From: Colius striatus
Taxonomy: Eukaryota > Chordata > Aves > Coliiformes > Coliidae
Length of the DNA: 64,000 nucleotides
Assembly (NCBI RefSeq): GCF_028858725.1
Contig: NC_084776.1
Coordinates: 3,658,001-3,722,000, forward strand
Reading direction: 5' to 3'
The notes beneath the pieces are model-generated. The model saw nothing but the letters and a program-made list of their open reading frames with translations. It did not search any database and was not told where the DNA came from. The position numbers and the translations under genes were made by a program. Below are positions 31,801-43,800 of this stretch, one piece after another. Position 1 is the first letter of the stretch. Every line of letters begins with the position of its first letter.

Positions 31801-34800
31801 AATGGCTGTATGCTTGTGTGCATCCCACTGGAAATGCCAGATTTCTTCACACATATTGCCCTACTTGTTAGCATTTGTGTTCACAGCAAGACAACCATGT
31901 GGCTCCAACAGAAGTAGCACTGCATGCTTCCCACAGAGCCCAACTGATAACTGGCTGTCAGTGACAATTGTGACCATTTAAGACAGAAAATTTCTCATTA
32001 CCATCCTTTCAATCAAAAAGTAGACATTTAGGTATTAATGTATTTGATTTTATTTGTTTTTAATTGTATGCAGTCTTAGTAGAAAAAAAGATTCAGGAAG
32101 TACTGTTTGGCTTGGTTGTCTGTGGTGGCAGAAACTGGCTTTAAAATCCAAGATTGATCAGGTACATCAGATCCTGATGGTGAAAGAAGATGCAGCTAAA
32201 GAAAACGCCTACTTTGCTATGACACTGAGTAGCTTTAATTAGTCTGAGGTGCTGGGTAGCAGTTCAGCCATGGCAATGAGGAATTCAGAGTGCACTGCCT
32301 GCCCAGATGGTTATCTGCTTTTCAGGAGAATTGTGCAGTCCACACCAAGCACAAGGCAAAACAGCAACAAAAAAGAGAAATAGAGAATTTAGGTTTCAAG
32401 TTGGATAATTAACCATTAACATTCCTTGTATCTACTCATTCTATGCAGTGAATGGGAGAGAAGGAAAAATGGGATGTTAAAACATTGAGTGTCTGGGAAG
32501 TGACAGAGTGGATCCTGCAGTAAGTTTGACGTGAGAGACAATTAAACCTTTTCTCTGAACTACTTGGCTAAAATATTCCTAGATAAGCTCCAGATCCCAG
32601 TCCCTGCTTAAAATACTACATTCCAGAGTTTTTGGAACACCTGGTAGGTAGTGTGATGTCCTTTCCCAACTCAAAAGCTTTCAAACATGGAAGATAGATT
32701 ACCATTAAAATGAATCTGAGAAACAGTGCACCAAAGCACTCATATTTGTTAGACAGGAAATTCTGCCTAGCCTTTGAGCTGTAGAATAAAGCAGTGAGTA
32801 GTTACATTAAAGTTTAGTGTTATCTAGTTAACAAAAATGATAGTTCACTAAGTACTGAGAAAAAAAAAATAATAAAAATGTTTCCTTTTTACATGCCTGT
32901 GGAAATGGTAGAAACCATCTAAAACAGTATAAAAGCAATGCTTGAACTTAAAAGTAATACTGTTGTGTACTGTTATGAATGTTTGACTGAATCACATGCA
33001 TATAAAAGTGTGTTAGACTAAAATTTGACTACTGAGAACAGCTTGGGCATGAACATTTTTAGGGAGATTCATGTTTTAATCTTTTCTTCCATCTTTAATT
33101 ATACCTTTTTTCTGTTTCCTGAGGAATAATTTACAGCCACAGAGCATATGTCAAAGAATTCTATAAACTTGTCAGAACTCCTTATTTTTCTGAAAAGTGA
33201 TGAATTTGTCAGGCAAGCAGATGATGAATGAGAGGAAGGTCGAGCTATGTCGGCACGCAGCAAGTTTGTGTTCTTGCTGTCTGCTCTTCTGCAGGCTATA
33301 AAAAATGTTTTAGACAAAGACCTGTCATTGGGTTGCAAGTGCTACAGCAACCACTTCCTCTCCATGGGTTTGAACCAATGACTTGTTGAGAGTTTGTTGT
33401 TTGGGTAGTGGAAGGCCATGGGGGAGCAGGAAAGGAAGCAATGATATCTTTGTAACGGTATTTTTAGACTATGGTGAAGGGTTTTTTGTTTAGCATTTGG
33501 GTGCATGTGGTTTTGGTTTTTTTTCAATTATTGAGGTCTACAGCAGAATGCTCCTTAGTAATTCTCTGCCTTTAGTACAAAACCAGCTTTTTCTCATGTG
33601 TATGCATTTAAAGTCTTGGAGTTATGTGTTTGCCCTTTTAAGCGTGTGCCTTTGATAGCAGATTGCAGCGCAGAGTACTTGTATAAACTGTAATTGCACG
33701 ACTATCACAGAGCACTGTGCTGTGATCTGAGGGACTGGAGGAAGAAAACCAGGTTCTCCTTAAAGAGATCTTATCTATTTATACATCTTGTTGTTACAGT
33801 TTTCAGCTTTATTCCCTGGTGCTACTGTATACCATGAACTCTTATACCCAAAGGATACGTACCAAATGACGCAGCTGGTTCTAACTAATGAGGAAGTGGT
33901 TAACTTTGGAGTTGAAAGTGCAGAAAAGTTGTTTGTTCGCTTACGTAGAGAGCTCTCTGGAGTCAACAGGAGAGTCTTTCCATTGAACTCAACAGGATCT
34001 GTTCCAGCTGAAGTGGCCTTTTGGAAAATTCTCTGTAGCAGGAAATTTGAACTCCAAAGAACTCCACTCTTTGTGGCAGAGAGAAAGATATTGCCACTTA
34101 CAAGTATTGAGAAATTATTTTATCTGTTACTTGTGGTGAACAAGCTACTTCAGAAGACTGCACAGTGCAGCACAGAACCAGGAACCATTTTTCTGCTGTT
34201 GCAGAAGGTAGAGGTAGAGCAGAAATACCGGTCTTAGAATAAGTTTTTTAGTTCTCTGCTATATTGTCAAGATTCCATTTGTAGCACTCTCACGTGCTGC
34301 ATATCTTCACTGATAAATTGCCAGCTATGACTAACAGCTCCTGTATAAAATGACTGTAGGTATCTCTGCAAAATACAGAGATATTTATTTGCTACATAAG
34401 CTTGAGAAATTGTATCCCATTTAACCCAAACATTATCAGTTTAACTCTGTTAGTGTGGTAACTTCCTTAGAGAAAAGTAATTACCTTTTTGTGTGTATGC
34501 AAATAATAATGTATTTTGACCATGTGAAGTTTTGATGATTGACCTCTAAAAAATGTTGGGTTTTCGTGAAATTGTTATAAGTTCATTTGCAGTCCTTCAG
34601 TTTACTGGATTTATCAGAACAATTGTGGTTTATTATTTATAACATAATATGACAGACTGTATTATTTTGATATCAGCTTTAAAAGTTTCACTAGCATTTG
34701 CAGATATGATAACTAAAAGTGCATGTGAAGAGTATTGCATTTGAGATGTTGGTAGCAGGATTGTTTTGAAATCCGTGCACTATAAAGCTACAACATATTT

Positions 34801-37800
34801 TAAAAGGTTTTACTTTATAAGTATAATCAACCTGTGTAATTCTTCTGTGTTGGTTAAAATCTGCAGTATTGTTGTAGTTTTCTGTACCTCCCTCTATACT
34901 GTTTCCAGGTTCTCTTCCAGAAGAGATACTGGTTCTGTTTGTAATGTTCTGGACATTCCTTACAGGATTTGTTTGGGATCTGACACTGGTCAGTAAAAAC
35001 AGATGCACTCGTAGAATGCTTAATGCTGTGACAACATCTGTCAAAAACATCTGGAGACAATACAGCTTCACATTTTTGGAGTATGAAAAAATTGAATAAA
35101 GCCTCTAGAGTCCCCTGGCAGTAATTCTTTGCCTTCATCCTCATTTTATTCTACGTGTGGTATTGAAAGAATGTCTGATCTGGAAGCTTTGGAGTCTGTC
35201 AGTTACTCAGGAATGTGGTTCTTCCTGGAAATTTTGCTTATACTTACGTAAGAGCTTCTGTTCTCTGTTGTGCTGGAAAGCAGCAGTTCTGCTCATCTGT
35301 ATATTGTAAAAGTACTTGTACCTCCAAAGAGGAGAAGGTTTAAACAAAGGGTTCTGTATTCTGTAATTAGTCTCGACAAAGACATTCCATGTTAAGCACA
35401 TGTTGTCCTGAGCATCCTCACTTCTCCAGCATGTGTACTCTACAGATGTCACATGTGCACTCTACAGATGTCACAGTCACATTGTGTTCTGCAGCGAACT
35501 TCAAGTTTCTTGCCTAAGAGTTTATTAAGCTGCAGTTTTGTATTTCCATAAATCAATAGCAAGCAAACACACCTCTACCCTAAATGTACTTACTACATTT
35601 ATCAGAAACTTCATCCATGTAAAAAGGACGTCAATGCAAAAGTAGTGAGCTGCTACAGTAGTGACTTATTTGAACTCAGAGATTTTTGACAGTTGCAGAT
35701 TTATAGAGTACATACGTAATTTGAAAACCTTTGTTCTGATAAACAAAACCAGAAACATTGTGTCTTCTTTTGGTACTAGTTTTGTGATTTCAGTGTATCT
35801 TATGAATCTCGGAATAGGGGGGAAAGTGCATCCTCATTTCCTTCTTAGATAATTCAAGTCTTACTTTCATGTGCTTCCTTTCACCAGATAACTTCAGATA
35901 ACCTTAATATCTTCATCATCCTAACTCTAGGTTAGACACAGTGATGCAAGAGTGACCTCAACTACTGCCAGACACAACGTTGTATCTAACGTTATTTTTC
36001 TCTTCAGCATGCAGCCATAAAACCAGAATATTTTTATAATCAAATTGAAGTCAATTTTATTTTAGAAGATCAGAAAGTAAGGTGAACTATTCTGGATAGT
36101 GAATATTATTTGTTTCATTGCAAGCAGCAAACAAATTTTCACTTTCTTCTAAATGAGATATCAGAAGGGAGGTTGGATTTGTCTTTTTAGCTTGTAAATA
36201 GTAAATACTAAAATATCTCTTTTTTTAATTTTAGATGGAATATCCTAAGACAGCTCTCTGCAGAATTTTTCCCCTCAGTGACTTTGAGAAAGTTTATGGA
36301 ATACTTTGTTGTCTCTTTGGTGCTTCTAAACTCAGAGTTTACAGGGAAATTTTTTTTCTGAAAGCATCACTCTGTACTTGAAAGTTGATGCTTTTGGTAT
36401 GAAAGAGATTTCTCTCAGTCACAAAAATGAGTAATTACTGAAGAAGAGTAATTAGAAAAGTGAAGCCTGAGGGGAAAGAAGTTCTACTTAAACATTAAGC
36501 AAATACCATTAGCCATGCAAAAAGAGAAAAATCATTTCTAAAAGTATGAGCAGATGCACACGTGTTTGGTCCATTTGTAGTTAAAGATAAACCTAACTCC
36601 CAAGTCCATTTCTGCACTGTGTTGAATTTTGAAAGGGTCAAAGGATGTATGTTCTGGGTTAAAATAAATACATTTTAAAAAATTCAACATCCCTTCTCAT
36701 CTTTCCATTCCGACTTTTCTTGGAATATCTGAAATGGAAATAGTATTTTCCTGGAATATCAGGAAAAGACTCTGGGTTACTGAAAAAACTTTAGTAACCT
36801 CTACAAAAATTGTGTTCAAGTTTTTCCCTTCATTTTACTGCATTCTAAGTTTAAAATTTTATGAGATTTACTAAACAGCTCCTTGAGCTTTAGCCTTCAA
36901 ATTAACTACAGTCTCATGAACGAATTGTGGTTAACAAATAAGATATGCCTTTGCTTGGACTTAGAAAGAACATCAGTAGCATTTGATAGTTAGCAAACCA
37001 GTTTTGCACTGTAAGGCAAAGAGAATTGTGACTGAAAAGCGTTGAGCTGGATTTGAGGCATGGCAATTTGTGGCTTAATCAGAGGCAGGTACTCATAAAT
37101 ACAGAACAGTAGATGTGAAGAGTGTTTCAGTATGCAGGACTGACAGACTGGTTGTGAGTGGTCAAGCGACATAGGAAGTCCCTTTTAGCTGTTCTGGTTT
37201 TGTGAACAGGAGACATTTTAGACAGCTTCCTGCAAATTCATATGCATCCTTTGTAGGAAAGAGATGTGTCTTCATAAATCTAAATAATAGAATCTTATCA
37301 GCATTTGTGTAAAAAGCACATAGTGCAAACCATTGAAAAACTGAACCAGCTGACTCACTGTAAAATATTGTTAATAAAAACTGATTCTTAAAAATTGTAT
37401 GAGCTTGCAGACTCAGGATAAACAGCTGGCTTTTTTCAATAGCACAGCTGGTGTGGAAACATAAAATTGCTACCATTTGAACAGGACATGAGCTATATCT
37501 GGCAAAACACTTACATGAAAGCTGAAAATTTGCAACTTAATTTTCATTGTACACCTTTTAACCACAGATTTGGGCCTCCTCCTTTTGATTTCAGTATCAC
37601 TCATTTAGGTTGTAAGCCATTATATGCCATGATACTGTAAATTTGGATTAGGCCATATTTCTTTAGCTGAAAATACTAGGAGAGGATACTCTTTTTGAAC
37701 ATCCAGTACGTTGCTGCTGAACTGTCATTCACAGGAATTAAAAAAGATAAAGTATCTTAAGGATGTAATTTCTTCCTTGAAAAGGCAAAGCAAACATGAA

Positions 37801-40800
37801 AGCAGTAAGAATTGCACTTCCCAGCATGTAAAAGTCAACTGTTCCTGCTGCAACTGTTTGTTTGTGAGGTTACAAAGGCATGTTCCCATGAATTTGGGCA
37901 ATACTGAACAAGCCTGCTGATGCAAGTCAGCAGATGTGTGGTGCACTGTGAATGCAGGAATTACTTGAAAGAAAAATTTCAAGTTCAACTCCACCTAGTC
38001 AGATTCTTTATCTAGGTAAGTGACACTAGGGAAATGTCACAAGGGTAAGTGACATTTTTACCTTTTAAATGCCTTGTAGAATTTTCTAGGGCCTCATTGC
38101 AATGGTGCATCATATTTACGTTCAGATTTTAGGACCTAGATGTTTATCGTGGTTATTAGAGCCATTCTGCTTTCTGTAGACCTTGTTCATCTGGATGGGT
38201 TTTTGTATGAAATTACTTTAAGCCATTAATTGTGTGCTAGTTCAGCCTTCCTGACAGCTCATTCTGTGTTTTCTTGTCTTAATTTTAATTTAGTCTAAGG
38301 ACAACTAGGCAGGCAAAGTACTACACAGGCAAGGTCAGTTCCCTCACTTGTACTGTGATGAAGCAATGGACATCCTGGAATGCAGAGAGCAATTTGTCAG
38401 AAGTTTAATCTTTGCTATTCATGGCATTAATCACATCAAATAATCTATAGACAAAATAACCCTTTGAAATATTTAACATTCATTCTCTTGTATCTATTCT
38501 TTCTCCCACTGGTTGTTAGTGACTGGCTTGATTTCTCAAAAGCTTTCTCTTTCTTTTGTCCACATTTTTCTCATTGCTGGGTTTTCCTGTATCACCATGT
38601 TGTCCAATTTAGATGCTTTCTACAATAGATTTTCAAGAGAAAGTACACTTCTGATATCTTTAAACCCAAAGATCAAATGACACTTGGAACTGTGGCACTC
38701 ACTTAATTGTGGCACCTCACTAATCCCTGTAATTATATCAGGACAGTCATGTAGATTTTTGGTGTTATTCCTTCTTGTAATGAGTCAGTCCTTCTGTTGC
38801 TTCAGAAGGTTGGTTGATTATATAGGTAAAAGTAGATTTGCTTTTGAAGACAGTAATTTGGAAAGTTACCTTTGCTTCTGAAGCTACTTTCTCAGGTTTG
38901 TGCCTCAGAGACAGGTAAAAAAATAACAGTTCCTAAAGACTTCTTTGCACTTAGGGTATTGCTACAAGGAAAAGAGAATGCAGTGCAAAGGTGCCTGTAC
39001 AGCTTAGCTTAGAAACTAGAAGTCAAATAATCTATTAGTGTAGACTCTGCACTGCTATTCAGCCAGGGTAAAGGAGATCTAGTATCAATTCAGGGATAGT
39101 CTATCAGCAAGGGCTGTGAGAACACACCCCTCTGTGTTCTCTGTTTACTATTCATGCTTTCCTTGCAGATTTTCCCAGCAGTACTCTTTTCACATGACTC
39201 TAACCCACAATGTAGTTATTTTACCAGGGAAATCACCGTTTTAGAAATATGAACTACTGCCTTCACACTGGTCAGTCATGCTGCATAAGAGAGATTTCCA
39301 ACTTTTTAGTTTACAGTGAGTTTATTTTTTTCCTCCACCTGGCTATCTAGGCCAAGAGAATTATTTTACAGCAGCAAAAGCTTTTCTAACTGCAATAATT
39401 ACAAGTCAGACTAGTGGTTGATAGGGCTGACACAAAGGCAGGACTCGATGATCTTAAAGGTCTCTTCCAACTGAAATAATTCTGTGATTCTGTGATTCTG
39501 ATTTCCCTCCAAAGCAATGTCCTGCAGTAAAACCTTGAGGTGATGGTTAATGACAGATTAGCACATGCAAATTAGTAACTCTGGGAGCCAGAAGTCAAGC
39601 TGAACCAAAACAGAACAAACAACAAAAAACAGGCCAGGTAGGACCCAATGTAAATACACCAGTACATGAAACATCAAATACTAACACACTGTATGTTCCT
39701 CTCTGCTAGTTAAAACCAATCTAGGAATGTTAATAACAAGGAAAACAGATCACCTTGTCAGAACCTGGAGCTTATGTCATGGAAAAGTGTTTCTGAAATT
39801 ATTCTTAATAGTTATGAGTCATCATCTGCACAGGAATGGGGATCAGAAGACACAGTCCTGGTGCTCTTATCAGCCAGTGTTGTAATTGCCCACATGAGAG
39901 GGCTCAGCTTCAACCTCCAGGTGAAGGCATTGGGTTTCACCCATTTCAGAAGGCAAGCAGAATGATGTCTAATAGCAATGGTGTGAAGGATTTATAATCA
40001 GCGAGTGAGATAAGAGAAACCACTTCTATTTAAGTAATTGCTTAGATTAAAAAAAAAACCCCAAACTTAGAGGTGTGTCTTGTAAAAGCACTGAGCTGGA
40101 AAGGAGTGGACTGAAGCTAAATTCCCTTTTGTATCACAGACATCTTTTTAAGGTTAAGCTTTGATTTTTGTTTCAATTAGTCAAATATAGAATAAAGATA
40201 ATGCCTTCATTGCTTGTCTTCATTGTCTAACTGTAAACTTCTCATATTTATGGCAGTGTGGGGCTTAGGTCTTGATCAAGATCTGAAAACAATGCTTTCT
40301 AACATCAAGATTCTGTGATTCTGTAATAGGAAACTTCACCTTATCCTCCTAAACAGTGATATTTACTCAGGCAGGTACACCTGAAAGCAAGTTATTCCAG
40401 ATATAAAATATCTCTGTAAAATTGTTGTTAAAAGATTGCTTGGAGTGACAGCCTATGCATGTTTGGACAAGTAACTTTGCTGGGGATCACTATGTTTGTC
40501 TCATGACAGTACTTTGAGGAATAATCAGAACTTGTTTTAAGTAATTCTAAACATGGAAATTATTATACAAGTGCTGAATAAGATTCCTATTAATCTTTCT
40601 AGTTAAAAAAATAGCCTGAAATGAAGTCTTGGAACACGTTCATGAAGGAGTACACAAAGAGATTTCCAAAGACTATGACTAGAAAATAAATCAGAAACAT
40701 GTCACTCAGTTTTTAAATTGTTTCCTATTAATGAGACAGCATTCTAAAAATTAGAATTCCTTAATCTAATTCTAGTGTTTTGCTGTAATCAAAGTCCTTG

Positions 40801-43800
40801 GATTCCATGGAGCTAGACAGATACAGCTGATGATTAAGTGGATTCATTATATTTTCTTACTAGAAGTAGATCTTTACTGGATTGAGATCAATGACAAAAC
40901 ACCTGTTGCCATCAGTGGAGGCAGGATTTTGCCCTTTATAGCTGCCTCTGCAAAGGGGCACCTTTGTGCATGTGTACAGATCTGTTTCAGTTCAGTCATT
41001 GCTGTTTTCTTCTTTCTGTTTTACCATTGCAATTTTCCGAGGACAGGACTAGAAGCTGCTGACATGTCTTAGCATGAATCACTGTGTGAGAAATCCTTCC
41101 CATTGTCAGAATGCAGTGCACTGAACAATCATTACCTTTATCAGGTAAAAAAGTCATTCAGCATCTTCTGGACTCCAGCTTCTAACTGCAGGGAGCGATC
41201 TCACTACTGACTTAGAACAATAAACTGCATAAATTGAAATGGCAGCACCATCCCTGGTGGTTTAATTATAGAAAAGTAGATGTAGATGAAAGGGTTCAAC
41301 AGTTCTTTTGAATATGAGAATTGACATATAAGATGAAGCCAATGATAAATCTGTTACATTTTCTGTGAGCATTCAGATAAGAACTTCAAGGAAAGGTATA
41401 AAAATTTCATGTTATGGATAGCTTTGGCATAATTTCTCCTTTGAGAGAATGTTGCTTTTTACATTCCACATGAAGTTTGAAAAGTTGTACTCATAATTCA
41501 AGTATTAGATCAAAACCTGAACAGTATTCAGTCAGACTGAAAAAAATCCAGACATGTTTGTACAAGGATTTCTTGTGCAGCCTCTGCTGAAGACAATGGG
41601 AGTTCTATAAATGAAAGATGTGTAGGGTGGATCCCCTTTTTAATTTTTTTTCTCCTCCTATCTCAAGAACACATAGAAAAAATTTTGGTCTCACTTATAG
41701 CTTTTTAACAAAACCAGATCGATCATCATTATGCTGTTGCTAACATAAACCTTGTTTCTTGTGTGACTAAACTCCCAATAGGCAAACACCATCTGTGTGT
41801 TGAAGGAAAAGAGAAGTCACCACTGAGACAATGTCTGACTCTTTAGGAGTTGAGAAAGATCAAGTCTACTACAAAAGCTTAGGAATATTCTTAGAAATCT
41901 CTAACTCTACATTCAGTGCACTTGTTTGTTGACCTTCTTTTGATATTGAAGAATTTTTGTCCTATCAAACATCAGTTTTCAAACAAAGAGCTTTTCTCCA
42001 GAATCAAATTGATATCGGGTGTCCCTGAATGAAATTTTACTGGCTTCCTTGAAACAGTATATGGCCTTGGAAAATTGTCTTACAGCTAAGAGCACAGAAA
42101 TTCAGATTGAGGTAGAGCAATGTGAGTGACAATGGAACATCACTTTACCCTTGCAGGCATAATGATTATTGTTTTGAGATGAAAAATGTTTCTTAATATT
42201 TCTCCACAATATCTATAGGAACTTTAAAAAAGCTGTGACCTTTTTTTCCAGGCATTTAAATTCTAGCAAGTTCTGAAACACACACCTGTGCTTTGGATTT
42301 TATGAATGTAAAGATAAACATGCCTTTTTAAAAAAGTTGTCTGAAATAATTGTGCACACTGTGGTTTAGTAAGTGCTCATTTCGGAAGTTACCATTCTAG
42401 AGCAGAATAAAAAAGGAGTTACTAAAATTGTATAAACCAAATAAAAACAAAGGAGTTAACTTACCTACTTTAGAGTACTTATGTTTCTTTTGCAGGATAC
42501 AACTGCTTTCTAGTAGGACTGAACAGTCACGTGTGTCAGTAGTTATGAAAGGTGGATGGTGTCAGATCCGTAGCTATGGGTAGTCATTGCCTGGGGAGAG
42601 GCAAGTTGCAATAGGATCCCTACAGAAGAGCTGTCCAGCACCAGTTGTGGTTGCCTTCTGTTTTCTTCAGCATCTCCCAAGTGAGAAGCACCATGCTGAG
42701 CTGCCTTGGATACCTGCTGTGAGGTATTGGGTATAATTGGAGTGTGTGTGGTTTTAAATCTCATTGGCAAAGTAGAACCTCTCTTTAAAACACTGACTGT
42801 GTAACATCTGTAAAGCAGTTTCTACTTGACAACAGCGACTGTCATCTGAAGAGTGCAGCAGGTACGCAGCATGTGCTGCACTCAACCATGTGCTCAGATT
42901 GATTTACAGTCTTTGTGATTTGATATTTTGGTAGTATTTTATGGTAATAGGGGCTCATGAAAGAACAACAATATTTGTTAGCAAAACGTGGTGGTGTTAT
43001 AGGTGGATATGTCTGATTCATGATGCTGGAGCAAATGAATGCTTTAGTACAAACCCCTTGTTTGTTGTCAGTGTGATGTTTCTTGATGTTTCTGAGACAA
43101 TGTTTTCAGCAGATACTGAGATGTCTGCATTTGACCATTAAAACTGAGAGCAAAATTGCAAAAGACTGCATAGAAGTAGGAAATCAAATGTGCAATTATG
43201 AAACATTTTCCAGAGATGTCCATGGCAACTAAAAGTTGATTATACTTTTCAATAGAGATCTTGATAGAATACTGGCTTTATGGCAAATTGTAATTCTTCT
43301 CTCTTCTCCTCAGCTAACCTTCTCATGTTTCACAGGCTATAAATTACTTATCTCTTTCTTTCCATTAGAAGATAAGCACCTTATCACCTTTCCTCTTTTC
43401 CAACATCCTTATCACTCTGCAGGCAGTGAGCATCTTTACTCTCAGGTGGTCTCTAATTGATACATATCTAATTAAAGGCAAAGCATTTTTTCTCAACTTG
43501 CGTTCAGCTTTGAAGTGTATTGCTTTGATTTCAGACCTGAAGAACAGCTTTATGTGCATGAAAATTCTCCCTTTTCCAACTGCACTAATTGATCAAATCA
43601 AATATACTACCTCTGTCCACAATCTCTGCCTTGCCTATGTACCAATGCAGTCATTTGTTGTTAGTGGAGGAGAAAATTTTTCTGGAATTAGTTAAAAGAT
43701 GTGTGTGAGGACTGCAGCTCTTTGGAGCCTTGAAGATTAGGACAAAATGTGGCAATACGACAAAAGAGAGAAAAAAAGGATTCAGTAGGGACTAAGGTAG

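Noticed and set aside
34691..35144. Minus-strand 126-codon frame and overlapping frames in intron 1
   Set aside because: Overlapping frames on both strands with no known motif, and length within chance for the window.
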